64,000 nucleotides of DNA from Mariniflexile sp. AS56 (GCF_030552475.1 NZ_JAUPED010000001.1:310001-374000); one strand, 5' to 3'. Positions 44,647-54,511 are shown, counted from the first letter of the stretch. A program made the numbers and translations. Notes: generated from the sequence alone by a model not told the origin.

Positions 44647-46209
44647 TTAAGAACTGCACGATAACATAGAACAACCTACTTTATGTCGTGCCCAATCAGG
44701 ACGTTTTGCAAACCATTTTTCGTGCTCTGGCTGCTCATTATAAGGGTTTTTAAGTAATTGAAATAAGGTGTCAATTAATTTATAGTCGCCTTTATCCGCA
44801 TCATCTATGGCCAATTGTGCCATATAATTACGAAGCACATATTTAGGGTTAACCCTGTTCATTATTTCTTTTCTTTCTTTGGAATTTGATTCCTCTTGCA
44901 ATAAACGTTCTGCGTAACGCTGAAACCAAGTGTTCCATTTTCGCTGAATTTCTTCGGTAATTTCTGTCGAAATATAAAAGGCCTCTTTAATAATTTCAAA
45001 TCCTTCTGACGCTTTTTCGTTGTTGAAATCACTCAATTTACGAAAGAAAATAGTCATATCCGTTTCAGCTAGCAATAAGTTATCTTCTAATTTCTGAATT
45101 AAATCAGCATCCAAAGCGTCTTCAGTTTCCAGCCCTAATTTAGAACGCATCATCGCCAAAGATTTCAACTCAAAATCAACTTTATACTGGTCTAAAACAC
45201 GTTCAAGCGCTTCGGTTTCTTCAATTAAAGGATACAGCGCATTGGCTAATTTATATAAATTCCACAAGCCAACGTTTGGTTGGTTGCCGTAACGATAACG
45301 TTTATGTTGACGATCGGTTGTGTTGGGTGTCCAGCCATAATCGAAGCCTTCCAACCAACCATAAGGTCCATAATCGATGGTTAAACCAAGAATAGACATA
45401 TTATCTGTATTCATGACACCATGCACAAAACCAACACGTTGCCAATGCACAATCATTTCTAAAGTACGCGAAGCAACCTCTTTAAAAAAGCCTAAATAAG
45501 TTTCTTTCGAAGGCGCTCCTAAATGACTAAAAAAATGTTTAATAGTATAATCTACTAGTGTTTTTAGCGTACCTACATCTTGTCTAGAGGAAAAAATCTC
45601 GTAACTACCAAAGCGTAAAAAGGAAGGTGCTACTCGGCATACAATAGCTCCTTTTTCATAATCGGGATTCCCGTTGTACAACACATCGCGCAACACTTGG
45701 TCGCCAGACAATGATAAGGACAAGGCCCTGGTTGTTGGCACTCCTAAATGAAACATGGCTTCACTACACAAATATTCACGAATGGAAGAGCGTAACACCG
45801 CTAGGCCATCGGCAGTTCTAGAATATGGCGTTTCTCCAGCGCCTTTTAATTGCAGTGCCCAATGCTTATTATTGTGCTCAACTTCTGTTAGGTTTATGGC
45901 GCGTCCATCACCCAATTGTCCTGCCCAATTTCCGAATTGATGTCCTCCATAGCACATCGCATACGGTTTTGTATTTGGCAACACATTATTCCCTGTAAAG
46001 ACCTTTAGAAAAGCGTCGCTTTGCGCTTCTTCTTTTGAAATACCTAACGCATCCAACATCTCAGGAGACACATGTACCAACTCTGGCTTTGCCGTCTTCT
46101 TAGGCGTCACATAGGAAAAACAAGCTTTTTCAACCTGTCTCCTGCCTTTTTCCGGAATCGGATCTGCTGGTAATTCTTTATTAAAGGTATCTTTTATATT
46201 GAGTTTCAT
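44647..46209 (-). CDS. selO: Protein adenylyltransferase SelO (YdiU family)
   Basis: 520 residues. Pseudokinase-fold enzyme that AMPylates Ser/Thr/Tyr residues of proteins in a redox-dependent way. GGHQFGNWAGQLGDGRAI near 90, LQLKGAGETPYSRTADG near 115, HGVMNTDNMSILGLTIDYGP (catalytic region, about 262) and the late NPKYVLRNY motif. The end reads GCSMLSCSS; the penultimate region cysteine corresponds to the Sec site of eukaryotic SelO and is encoded by TGC, so it is a cysteine form. Immediately upstream of the msrA/msrB pair, which also deals with oxidised proteins. Confidence 0.95.
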   Translation of the reverse strand: MKLNIKDTFNKELPADPIPEKGRRQVEKACFSYVTPKKTAKPELVHVSPEMLDALGISKEEAQSDAFLKVFTGNNVLPNTKPYAMCYGGHQFGNWAGQLGDGRAINLTEVEHNNKHWALQLKGAGETPYSRTADGLAVLRSSIREYLCSEAMFHLGVPTTRALSLSLSGDQVLRDVLYNGNPDYEKGAIVCRVAPSFLRFGSYEIFSSRQDVGTLKTLVDYTIKHFFSHLGAPSKETYLGFFKEVASRTLEMIVHWQRVGFVHGVMNTDNMSILGLTIDYGPYGWLEGFDYGWTPNTTDRQHKRYRYGNQPNVGLWNLYKLANALYPLIEETEALERVLDQYKVDFELKSLAMMRSKLGLETEDALDADLIQKLEDNLLLAETDMTIFFRKLSDFNNEKASEGFEIIKEAFYISTEITEEIQRKWNTWFQRYAERLLQEESNSKERKEIMNRVNPKYVLRNYMAQLAIDDADKGDYKLIDTLFQLLKNPYNEQPEHEKWFAKRPDWARHKVGCSMLSCSS

Positions 46210-46250
46210 ATTTACTATTTAAACTTATAGGATTCTAAAGCACCTAAGGT

Positions 46251-46790
46251 TTACTTTAATTTGTTTGCATGCAGTTCACGTAACTTTGCCAATTTAGGCA
46301 TTATTACAACATGACAATAAGCTTCCGCTTTGTTATTCTTGTAATAATCTTGGTGATAGTCTTCCGCTTTAAAAAATTTCTTGAACGGACTAATTACTGT
46401 AACAATAGAATCATTGAAATAGCCTCCCATTTCTTCAATAACAGTTTCTGCTATTTTCTTTTCTGTTTCATCCTGATAAAATATTACTGAACGGTATTGT
46501 GTCCCAACATCACCACCCTGTTTATTCAACGTTGTTGGATTGTGAGTTGTCATGAACACAACTAATAGGTCTTTATATGAAATACACGCTGAGTTGAAGA
46601 CAACTTGAACCACCTCTGCATGCCCCGTTAATCCCGACCGAATTTCTCGATAGGTTGGGTGACCTGGCACGTTACCTCCGGAATAACCAGACTCTACAGT
46701 TTCAACACCCTTTAGTGCTCTAAAAACAGCTTCTGCACACCAAAAACAACCACCTCCAAACGTGGCGACTTGTCTATTTTCAAGAGACAT
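46251..46790 (-). CDS. msrA: Peptide methionine sulfoxide reductase MsrA
   Basis: 179 residues. Catalytic GGGCFWCAEAVF (Cys about 16), GYSGGNVPGHPTYREI near 40 and VGTQYRSVIFY near 95. Reduces the S form of methionine sulfoxide in proteins. No signal peptide, so cytoplasmic. The ATG shares one base with the msrB stop (TAATG), so the two reductases are translated in tandem. Confidence 0.97.
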   Translation of the reverse strand: MSLENRQVATFGGGCFWCAEAVFRALKGVETVESGYSGGNVPGHPTYREIRSGLTGHAEVVQVVFNSACISYKDLLVVFMTTHNPTTLNKQGGDVGTQYRSVIFYQDETEKKIAETVIEEMGGYFNDSIVTVISPFKKFFKAEDYHQDYYKNNKAEAYCHVVIMPKLAKLRELHANKLK

Positions 46791-47248
46791 TACTTAGCGT
46801 CCGCTCCCGCTTCCAACACCATCGATTCTGAATTAACACAATAGCGCAACCCGCTAGGTTCTGGACCATCTGGAAATACATGGCCTAAATGGGCATCGCA
46901 GGCATTACACATCACCTCAACGCGCACCATTCCAAAAGCTGTATCTCTTTCATATTTAATCGCATTGGGTTTTATAGGCTGCGTAAAACTTGGCCAACCT
47001 GTACCTGAACTAAATTTTATGGTAGAGTCGAATAACGGCGTATCGCAACACACACAATTATATTTCCCAGCATCATGGCTACTACAAAGCGCACCACTAT
47101 GCGGCCGCTCTGTGCCCTTTTGACGAGCAATTCTAAATTGTTCTGGCGTTAATTGAGATTTCCATTCATTTTCTGTTTTTTCAACACGTTTGTCTGGAGT
47201 TGGATTTCCTTTTACGGAAAAGTTGATAACTTCTTTCCAAGTAAGCAT
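46790..47248 (-). CDS. msrB: Peptide methionine sulfoxide reductase MsrB
   Basis: 152 residues. Zinc cysteine pairs CVCCD and CNACD, FSSGTGWPSFTQP near 80 and the catalytic RYCVNSESM (Cys near 137). Reduces the R form of methionine sulfoxide. Upstream of and one-base overlapped with msrA; together with selO this forms a protein-repair group. The 273-bp gap before it (47249-47522) contains the transaldolase terminator. Confidence 0.97.
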   Translation of the reverse strand: MLTWKEVINFSVKGNPTPDKRVEKTENEWKSQLTPEQFRIARQKGTERPHSGALCSSHDAGKYNCVCCDTPLFDSTIKFSSGTGWPSFTQPIKPNAIKYERDTAFGMVRVEVMCNACDAHLGHVFPDGPEPSGLRYCVNSESMVLEAGADAK

Positions 47249-47431
47249 AATACGGGTTCCTTTCTTTTAAAATAATTATAAAATACTTTTCAATGCTATT
47301 TAAGTCGTTTCTAACACTTCAACCTAACACGCTTTGATTACTAACACCACTTATCACATTATATAAACTGGCAACAATCAATATAAGGAATTTAGCGAAA
47401 GGCGTCTTTATAAAATGGTTATTAAATAAAA

Positions 47432-47480
47432 AATCTATAATTTAAAAAAGATCTGTTCGAACTCCTTTAAATTATAGATT
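47432..47480 (-). terminator. Rho-independent terminator of the transaldolase gene
   Basis: Perfect 15-bp arms (AATCTATAATTTAAA at 47432-47446 and its reverse complement at 47466-47480) with a 19-base loop; on the minus strand the stem is followed by TTTTATTTAA. AT-rich stem, so moderate strength. Confidence 0.6.
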
Positions 47481-47522
47481 AAAATTTAGCTCTTATTAAA
47501 AGCCTATGTCATTGACAAGTTC

Positions 47523-48179
47523 TTATTTATTACCTTTTTGGTAATCTAATAAAAACTGTGCTAAACCACTATCTGTTAATGGGTGTCTTAATAAGCCTTT
47601 GATAGCTGATAAAGGACCTGTCATCACATCACTTCCTAATTTAGCGCAATCTATAATGTGCATGGTGTGACGCACTGAAGCTGCTAAAATTTGAGTTTGG
47701 AACCCGTAGTTATCATAAATTAATCTGATTTCTGAGATTAAATTTAAACCATCTGTAGAGATATCATCTAATCTCCCAATAAATGGAGATACATACGTAG
47801 CACCTGCTTTTGCTGCCAATAAAGCTTGACCTGCAGAAAACACTAAAGTGACGTTAGTTCTTATTCCTTTATCTGAAAAGTATTTACATGCTTTAATACC
47901 ATCACCAATTAATGGTAATTTCACTACAATTTGAGGATGTAAAGCCGCTAAAGCTTCTCCTTCTTTCACCATACCTTCAAAATCGGTAGCGATTACTTCG
48001 GCACTTACATCACCTTCTACAAGATCACATATTTTTTGATAGTGCGCTAAAATATTAGCCTCACCTGTAATACCTTCTTTTGCCATTAAAGACGGGTTTG
48101 TTGTAACGCCATCTAAAACACCTAAAGCTTGTGCTTCTGCAATATCACTTAAGTTCGCTGTATCAATAAAAAATTTCAT
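47523..48179 (-). CDS. Transaldolase (short, FSA/TalC type)
   Basis: 218 residues. Begins MKFFIDTANLSDI, then GVTTNPSLMAKEG near 25, VVKLPLIGDGIKA (the Schiff-base lysine region, about 83-95), RTNVTLVFSAGQALLA and YVSPFIGRLDD. The length and motifs fit the small transaldolase/fructose-6-phosphate aldolase family; in Bacteroidota these act as transaldolases of the pentose phosphate pathway. Cotranscription with transketolase (98 bp upstream) is plausible though a separate -7 box exists. Confidence 0.93.
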   Translation of the reverse strand: MKFFIDTANLSDIAEAQALGVLDGVTTNPSLMAKEGITGEANILAHYQKICDLVEGDVSAEVIATDFEGMVKEGEALAALHPQIVVKLPLIGDGIKACKYFSDKGIRTNVTLVFSAGQALLAAKAGATYVSPFIGRLDDISTDGLNLISEIRLIYDNYGFQTQILAASVRHTMHIIDCAKLGSDVMTGPLSAIKGLLRHPLTDSGLAQFLLDYQKGNK

Positions 48180-48208
48180 TTGCTCGTTGTTTATTGTTAT
48201 TTAATTGT

Positions 48209-48216
48209 CAAATGTA
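48209..48216 (-). promoter_or_regulatory. Candidate -7 promoter box for transaldolase
   Basis: Minus-strand TACATTTG, exact TAnnTTTG, 29 bp upstream of ATG 48179. No good -33 TTTG at usual spacing. Confidence 0.4.
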
Positions 48217-48277
48217 ACATCTATTACTATTTTAAATATGCACTTAAATTAGCAATAGATGTTTCATATCCTTTAGT

Positions 48278-50314
48278 TTAAACTGTTTTTAAATACTCTA
48301 ATACTTGTTTGCTTACTTTCTCTCCTGTAAAGCCGAATTTTTCGTCTAATACATTTGCTGGAGCAGAATATCCGAAATGTTCTAATCCGAAAACTGTTCC
48401 GTTATCACCTACAAGACCTTCTAAGTTTACTGGTAAACCTGCTGTTAAACCAAATAATGGTTTGTTTTTAGGAATCACCGAGTTTTGATAGTCTTTAGAC
48501 TGAAGTCTAAATACCCCTTCTGAAATTACAGAAGCAATGTTTACTTTCAATCCGTTTTCTTTTTCTAAAATTTCAGCAGCAGCAAATAAAGTAGCAACTT
48601 CCGACCCGTTAGCGATTAAAACCACATCTGGATTTTCTACTTCTTTCACTAAATACCCACCTTTTTGGGCAGCTAAAGCTTCATTATATCTTGAATTACT
48701 TTGAGGCGCTATATCCTTAATTCCTTGACGAGAAAGAATTAAACCTGTTGGTGTGTTTTTATTCTCTAAAGCCATTTTCCAAGCCACGCTAGTTTCAGCA
48801 GAATCTGCAGGACGTAACGCTAAGAAACTTGGGTTTCCGCTATGGTTTTTTAACTTCTCTAACAAACGAATTTGAGCTTCTTGTTCTACTGGTTGGTGTG
48901 TTGGTCCATCTTCACCTACTCTAAAAGCATCGTGCGTCCAAACATACTTAACACCCAATTCTTGAATACCACTTAAACGAATAGCTGGTTTCATGTAATC
49001 TGAAAACACAAAGAATGTTGCTACTACAGGAATAATTCCTCCGTGTAATGCCAATCCGTTTGCGATACATGCCATGGTTAATTCAGCAACACCTGCTTGT
49101 AAAAATGACCCTGAAAAATCACCTTTTTTAAGCGCATGTGTTTTCTTTAAGAAACCATCTGTTTTATCTGAGTTTGATAAATCTGCAGAAGACACAATCA
49201 TGTTTTCTACTTTACCTGCTAAATATCCTAACACAGCTGATGACGCTGCTCTTGATGCTAAACCAGCTTTATGCTCGATAGATTCAAAATCTAATTCTGG
49301 TAATTCACCAGATAAAAAGAAATCTAATTTATCTGAAAGTTCCTTATTTGAAGCACTCCAAGATGCAATTTCTGCTTTCTTTTTAGCTGCTTGTGTTGTT
49401 TTTTCTTTTAATATATCTTTATAGAATGCTTCTACTTCTGGATATATATCAAACGGAGTTTCTGTATTTGCTCCTAAATTTATTAACGTTTTAGCGTAAT
49501 CTGCACCAGATGCTCCAATTGGCTGACCGTGTAATTCACAGTACCCTTCAAACATACTTCCATCTGCAGCAACGGCACCTTTACCCATAATGGTTTTACC
49601 AATTATTAAAGTTGGTTTTTCGGTTTCGTTATTAGCATCGGTTAATGCCTTTCTTATTTCGTCATGGTTATGTCCGTCGATAGTAACAACTTTCCATCCC
49701 CATGCTTCATATTTCATGGCGGTATCTTCACTGGTTACCTCATCTGTAGATGTTGATAATTGAATATCATTCGAATCGAAAAACATAATGAAATTGCTCA
49801 ACCCTAAGTGACCTGCAATTCTACCAGCACCTTGAGAAATCTCTTCTTGAATTCCTCCATCAGAAATAAAACCATATACTTTATGGTTCATCCAATTCCC
49901 AAAACGAGCTTGTAAAAATTTAGCACCAATTGCAGCACCAACACCCATAGTATGCCCTTGCCCTAGTGGACCAGACGTATTTTCAATACCTCTTTTAACA
50001 TCTACTTCTGGGTGACCTGGAGTAATAGAACCCCATTGTCTAAAATTAGCAACATCATTCTTTTCATAATTCCCTAGAAGATAATACTGTGCATACATTA
50101 ATGTAGACAAATGGCCAGCATCCATAAAAAAGCGGTCTCTAAAAGCCCACTCCATATCAGTTGGATCGAAATTAAAGAACTCGGAATATAAAATGTGCAT
50201 AAAATCTGCACCGCCCATTGGGCCTCCCGGGTGTCCTGAATTCGCTTTTTCTACCATCGCTACAGCTAATGCTCTAATATTATCTGCCGCTTGTTGATCT
50301 AATTTTTTGTTCAT
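48278..50314 (-). CDS. tkt: Transketolase
   Basis: 678 residues, full length in one chain. Transfers two-carbon units with thiamine diphosphate in the pentose phosphate pathway. GHPGGPMGGADFMH near 27, GPLGQGHTMGVGAAIG near 117, the ThDP/Mg loop FISDGGIQEEISQG near 156 (Ser replaces the first Gly of GDG; as far as I recall this is usual in Bacteroidota), and the transketolase signature GEDGPTHQPVEQEAQIRLL near 468. Paired with transaldolase. A long 260-bp leader region with a promoter-like pair lies upstream. Confidence 0.96.
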   Translation of the reverse strand: MNKKLDQQAADNIRALAVAMVEKANSGHPGGPMGGADFMHILYSEFFNFDPTDMEWAFRDRFFMDAGHLSTLMYAQYYLLGNYEKNDVANFRQWGSITPGHPEVDVKRGIENTSGPLGQGHTMGVGAAIGAKFLQARFGNWMNHKVYGFISDGGIQEEISQGAGRIAGHLGLSNFIMFFDSNDIQLSTSTDEVTSEDTAMKYEAWGWKVVTIDGHNHDEIRKALTDANNETEKPTLIIGKTIMGKGAVAADGSMFEGYCELHGQPIGASGADYAKTLINLGANTETPFDIYPEVEAFYKDILKEKTTQAAKKKAEIASWSASNKELSDKLDFFLSGELPELDFESIEHKAGLASRAASSAVLGYLAGKVENMIVSSADLSNSDKTDGFLKKTHALKKGDFSGSFLQAGVAELTMACIANGLALHGGIIPVVATFFVFSDYMKPAIRLSGIQELGVKYVWTHDAFRVGEDGPTHQPVEQEAQIRLLEKLKNHSGNPSFLALRPADSAETSVAWKMALENKNTPTGLILSRQGIKDIAPQSNSRYNEALAAQKGGYLVKEVENPDVVLIANGSEVATLFAAAEILEKENGLKVNIASVISEGVFRLQSKDYQNSVIPKNKPLFGLTAGLPVNLEGLVGDNGTVFGLEHFGYSAPANVLDEKFGFTGEKVSKQVLEYLKTV

Positions 50315-50385
50315 TTTAATTGTTGTTAATTTTAATCGCCTGTAACTTTATATGAGTTAATCAATCTTGTTTTAAAATCGATGTG

Positions 50386-50422
50386 CAAAATTAAAACTTT
50401 TTATCTAAACCCTCTTATCAAA
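50386..50422 (-). promoter_or_regulatory. Candidate promoter for transketolase
   Basis: On the minus strand TTTG (50422-50419) and TAATTTTG (50393-50386), 25 bp apart, slightly over the usual spacing; the start codon is at 50314, leaving a leader of roughly 65 nt. Confidence 0.4.
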
Positions 50423-50574
50423 TACAGGATATATATACATTAAATAGATGAGATACATTAACTTGTAGATATTTTGCTGCTATTAATAAGACACATGTAT
50501 ATAATTACTAATATTTTTTCGGTATTAACGGGCGCAAATATGTGATAAAATGAATATTTTCACTTGGAAAACGT

Positions 50575-53010
50575 TCAATTCCGGACTGTTTCAATTTCTA
50601 TGGAGGTTTTAAAAACCCCGCCATCAATTGAAGCCGTAAGCTTGATATCATCATTCTTTCCGTTTGATTGAATAATAACCAAACATTTACCGTTGAATGC
50701 TTTTATTTTTTTAGCTTTAAATGAGGTTAAATTAGCTTGATAGCCATTATCCACACCCACAATTTTACCACCACCTTCAACTTCAAAATGAATTAAATTA
50801 TCTGCTTTAGGCACAAAATTATTTTCAGAATCTAACATACTTACGGTTACATAAACCAAATCATAACGATCTCTTTTAACCTGTTCCTTATCGGCAAGCA
50901 ATTCAATTTTTGCAACTTCTCCGGCTGTGTGAATTTCTTTTTCTAAAACCACTTTACCATTTTTTCTTGAAATAGCTTTAAGAGTCCCTGGTTGAAAATT
51001 AACCTGCCAACAAAGATGTAAATCATCACCCTGTTTAGATTTTGAACCTAAAGATTCCCCATTTAAAAACAGCTCTACTTCATCGGCATTATTATAATAC
51101 GCCCACACATCGACTTCTTGACCTTCTTCCCAATTCCAATGCGGAAACACATGTAAAACAGTTTTTTTTGTCCACTCACTTTGGTACATATAGTACACAT
51201 CTTTAGGAAAACCAGCTAAATCGACAATACCGAAGTACGAGCTTCTGGCTGGGTATGGATACGGTGTAGGCTCGCCTAAATAATCGAAGCCCGTCCAAAC
51301 AAATAATCCAGAAACGAAATCCAATTTCTTAATTATTTTCCAAGTCTCTTCGTGTGTTGAACCCCATGGCGTCGATACTTGATCGAAGGCTGAAACCGTT
51401 AAACCTTGACTCCCTTCAAAATCTACTTCTTGGACTCTTGACCATCTTTGAATACTATCAGACGGCATTGTATAATGCCCTCTGGTTGCTAGGGCCGACA
51501 TACTTTCTGAAGCAATTATTTTTGCGCCTTTAAATCTTTCGGGATATTCCTCAAGAGCATTGTGTTTATAATTAAACCCTAATAAGTCGAGCGTACCTGC
51601 CTGATAAATGAAATTTTTATCCGGTTGGTTCACTGTCAACGCACAGGTTACCGGCCTGATACTATCTAAACTTTTTACAATATCGACGAGTTCTTTCGTG
51701 ATGGCTATTCCTGATTTATCAGATTGCTCACGTATTTCATTCCCGATACTCCACATAATAACGGATGGATGGTTACGGTCTCTTTTAACTAAATCTTCCA
51801 AATCTTTTTTATGCCATTTATCCCAATGCATACTATAATCGTGTGCTACTTTTTTCTTTTTCCAAACATCAAAGGCTTCATTTTGCACCATAAACCCCAT
51901 TTGGTCGCACAGTTCTAACAGCTCTAAAGATGGCGGGTTGTGTGCCGTTCTTATGGCATTTACACCCATTTCTTTTAAAATAGTCAACTTTCTTTCAATG
52001 GCTGCCTTATTGGCAATAGCCCCTAAAGCACCATTATCATGATGCAAACTAACCCCTAAAATCTTTGTTGAAACACCGTTAAGCGAGAATCCTTTTTTAG
52101 CATCAAAATTAAAATACCGAATACCCATAGCGGTAGTATAATTATCTACCAATTCTGAATCTTCATAAATTCTTGTTACAATACGGTACATATATGGGTC
52201 GTCCAAACTCCAAAGTTTTGGGTTTAAAACCTCAATACCAGATTTTTTAATTAATTCCTTTTTAGGAAACAGTTTTTCCAAGGTTGTAGCTTTACCAACA
52301 ATTCTGTTATTAGCATCATAAACCTTGGTTTCTAACTTAAATTTTTTAATAAGTCTAGAATCGTTTTGTATTGTGACCTCGTAATTAACTAAGGCTTTAT
52401 CTTCAGTCACTTTTGGGGTTGTTACATAAGTTCCCCAATGGGCCACATGTAATTTTTCCGAAGCCACCAATCGAACACTTCTATAAATTCCAGACCCTGA
52501 ATACCATCTAGAATTTGGCAATTCAGAATTATCAACTTTCACTGCAATAACATTTTCTTGTTCTCCATAATTTAGATGTTCAGACACATCATAAGCAAAA
52601 GAGATATAACCATTTGGGCGTTTCCCTAAGTAATGTCCGTTAATCCAAACCTCACTATTTTTATACACACCATCGAATTCAACTGAAACCGACTTACTTA
52701 CCCAAGCTTCTGAAATGGTAAACACTTTTCGGTACCAACCTGTCCCAGCGGGTAAAGCACCACCTTGTGGTTTAGCTGGGTGCTCTTCACTAAATGCGCC
52801 TTCAATACTCCAATCGTGAGGCAAATCAAGTTTCTTCCAGTCTGAATTCTGAAATTCCAATCTCATAGCATCTGGATGGTTTCCTAGTTTAAAACTCCAA
52901 TCAAAATTAAAATCTTCAACTATTCGAATGTCCTTTTCTTCGAAATTACAAGAAGCAACAATGCAAAACAGGGCACTTAATAAAGCAATACGTTTTAACA
53001 ACTCTTTCAT
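50575..53010 (-). CDS. Glycoside hydrolase family 2 lipoprotein, beta-galactosidase-like
   Basis: 811 residues. Signal with lipobox (LFCIVASC). Sugar-binding sandwich (about 30-190), immunoglobulin-like domain, TIM barrel with IMWSIGNEIRE (acid/base Glu near 421) and IIASESMSALATRG (nucleophile Glu near 500), then a DUF4982-like domain (about 625-700, NADEVELFLNGESLG) and a final Ig-like domain. GH2 members cleave beta-galactosides, glucuronides or mannosides; the uronate genes nearby favour an acidic oligosaccharide such as a glucuronide or galacturonide, but this is inference. Divergent from the gntR gene. Confidence 0.9.
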   Translation of the reverse strand: MKELLKRIALLSALFCIVASCNFEEKDIRIVEDFNFDWSFKLGNHPDAMRLEFQNSDWKKLDLPHDWSIEGAFSEEHPAKPQGGALPAGTGWYRKVFTISEAWVSKSVSVEFDGVYKNSEVWINGHYLGKRPNGYISFAYDVSEHLNYGEQENVIAVKVDNSELPNSRWYSGSGIYRSVRLVASEKLHVAHWGTYVTTPKVTEDKALVNYEVTIQNDSRLIKKFKLETKVYDANNRIVGKATTLEKLFPKKELIKKSGIEVLNPKLWSLDDPYMYRIVTRIYEDSELVDNYTTAMGIRYFNFDAKKGFSLNGVSTKILGVSLHHDNGALGAIANKAAIERKLTILKEMGVNAIRTAHNPPSLELLELCDQMGFMVQNEAFDVWKKKKVAHDYSMHWDKWHKKDLEDLVKRDRNHPSVIMWSIGNEIREQSDKSGIAITKELVDIVKSLDSIRPVTCALTVNQPDKNFIYQAGTLDLLGFNYKHNALEEYPERFKGAKIIASESMSALATRGHYTMPSDSIQRWSRVQEVDFEGSQGLTVSAFDQVSTPWGSTHEETWKIIKKLDFVSGLFVWTGFDYLGEPTPYPYPARSSYFGIVDLAGFPKDVYYMYQSEWTKKTVLHVFPHWNWEEGQEVDVWAYYNNADEVELFLNGESLGSKSKQGDDLHLCWQVNFQPGTLKAISRKNGKVVLEKEIHTAGEVAKIELLADKEQVKRDRYDLVYVTVSMLDSENNFVPKADNLIHFEVEGGGKIVGVDNGYQANLTSFKAKKIKAFNGKCLVIIQSNGKNDDIKLTASIDGGVFKTSIEIETVRN

Positions 53011-53163
53011 TTTTATATAGTATTAAAAATCAAATAGTTCACACGGAAGATATCTAATTTTTACTTGGTAATTATTTACAGTTAGAAACCAGATGCGTAG
53101 AGAATAATTTTCAACACACCATGATTTACTGTAAAAGTAATACTGTTATTTGAATTTTGGTAA

Positions 53164-53175
53164 ATTCTATAGAAT
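53164..53175. promoter_or_regulatory. Candidate operator (12-bp perfect palindrome)
   Basis: ATTCTATAGAAT in the 293-bp region between the divergent GH2 and gntR genes. The position suits an autoregulated GntR-type repressor. The same palindrome was not found before the TRAP or uronate isomerase genes. Confidence 0.3.
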
Positions 53176-53298
53176 CAGTTTTCTGAAAAATTGAATTTTA
53201 AAGTCCGATTCCTCTAATTACAACCATATTTACCCTATTTAAAGCAGTGTTCCGTCTAGTTAAATAAAATTGAATAGCATGCTGTCATGATTTTATAT

Positions 53299-53306
53299 TA
53301 AATTTG
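53299..53306 (+). promoter_or_regulatory. Candidate -7 promoter box for gntR
   Basis: TAAATTTG, exact TAnnTTTG; ATTG at 53269-53272 could be the -33 (26-bp spacing). It overlaps the in-frame TTG at 53304, which supports ATG 53352 as the true start. Confidence 0.45.
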
Positions 53307-53351
53307 ACCCATATCACTTCAGTGATTTACCCAAAAACACAACATCTGTTT

Positions 53352-54398
53352 ATGTCGCAATTAATAGAAATAAAAATTAATGAATCTTCTCGTATCCCCA
53401 AATACAAACAAATTGTAGATTCTATAATTAACGATATTTCTAAAGGAAAACTAAAAATTGGAGAAAAAATTCCATCTATAAACGAACTAAGTGAATCTTG
53501 CTATCTATCGAGAGATACCGTAGAAAAAGCATACAAGCGACTTAAAGAACAAAAAGTTATAGTATCTGTTAAAGGCAAGGGTTATTATACAGCAAAGACC
53601 GATTTGATTTCTAAGATTCAAATTTTCTTTATGATTAATAAACTTAGCTCTTATAAAATGATGATTTACAATTCGTTTGTAAATAGTATTGGTATTAATG
53701 GTCATGTAACACTTTCTATTTATCACTGCGAAGAGTCTATTTTTACTAGAACTTTAGAAAAAAACCTTGGAGCTTATGATTACTATGTGATTATGCCACA
53801 TTTTAAAACAGACAATTTAGGCCATACCAGCACCACCCATGTCGTTGAAGAAATGATTGAGAGAATCCCTAAGGATAAACTAATTATTATAGACAACAAC
53901 CATCTTAAAATTAAAGAAAATTACGGGGCGGTTTATCAAGATTTTCAAGAAGATATTTACGTTGCGCTTCAAGAAGGCTTAAAGAAACTTAGAAAATATG
54001 ACAAATTAGTTTTGGTATACCCTGTAAAATCGGTTTACCCTTACCCTTTAAGAATTGTTCACGGCTTTAGAAAATTTTGTTCAAAACACAACTTTGATTT
54101 TGAAATTCTGAATGAGATTTATGATGACATGGATTTGGATAGTAAAGATACGTACATCATTATTGAAGAAAATGATTTGGTGAATTTAGTAAGACAGGTA
54201 CGCGCTAAAAACCTAACTTTAGGAAAAGACATCGGTATTATATCTTATAACGACACACCTTTAAAAGATCTTTTAGGTATTAATGTAGTAAGCACCCATT
54301 TTAAAGGCATGGGAGAAACTGCTGCCCAATTAGTTTTAAATAATAAGAAGGATAAAATTAAAAACGTATTTGAATATATAAAACGGAATTCCGTTTAA
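53352..54398 (+). CDS. GntR-family transcription regulator with sugar-binding domain
   Basis: 348 residues from ATG 53352 (the longer TTG-initiated frame begins inside a promoter box). Winged helix (about 1-75): SRIPKYKQIVDSIINDISKG, KIGEKIPSINELSE and LSRDTVEKAYKRLKEQ. Residues about 85-345 form a LacI-type periplasmic-binding-protein fold that should bind the inducer. Located between the GH2 gene (divergent) and the TRAP transporter (convergent), so it is the likely regulator of the uronate locus. Followed by a shared terminator at 54476-54511. Confidence 0.9.
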   Translation: MSQLIEIKINESSRIPKYKQIVDSIINDISKGKLKIGEKIPSINELSESCYLSRDTVEKAYKRLKEQKVIVSVKGKGYYTAKTDLISKIQIFFMINKLSSYKMMIYNSFVNSIGINGHVTLSIYHCEESIFTRTLEKNLGAYDYYVIMPHFKTDNLGHTSTTHVVEEMIERIPKDKLIIIDNNHLKIKENYGAVYQDFQEDIYVALQEGLKKLRKYDKLVLVYPVKSVYPYPLRIVHGFRKFCSKHNFDFEILNEIYDDMDLDSKDTYIIIEENDLVNLVRQVRAKNLTLGKDIGIISYNDTPLKDLLGINVVSTHFKGMGETAAQLVLNNKKDKIKNVFEYIKRNSV

Positions 54399-54475
54399 CC
54401 AAACGCTTAAAATAATCACTATTTATTTTCTATAAAAAACAACAGATAGTTTCTTTGGAATCATATCTATAAAAT

Positions 54476-54511
54476 AAAAGCAGCATTAGAATTAATTCTA
54501 ATGCTGCTTTT
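54476..54511. terminator. Bidirectional terminator between gntR and the TRAP operon
   Basis: Perfect 18-bp arms (AAAAGCAGCATTAGAATT and its complement, 54476-54493 / 54494-54511) with T-rich ends on both strands, placed between two convergent genes. Confidence 0.8.

Noticed and set aside
44650-44680. Possible selenocysteine at the SelO C-terminus
   Set aside because: The relevant codon is TGC; no in-frame TGA is found.
48278-50314. Transketolase ThDP motif with Ser instead of Gly (SDGG)
   Set aside because: As far as I recall this is normal for Bacteroidota transketolases; the other motifs are intact.
53304-53351. TTG start for the GntR regulator
   Set aside because: It overlaps a -7 promoter box; the ATG at 53352 gives a normal GntR N-terminus.
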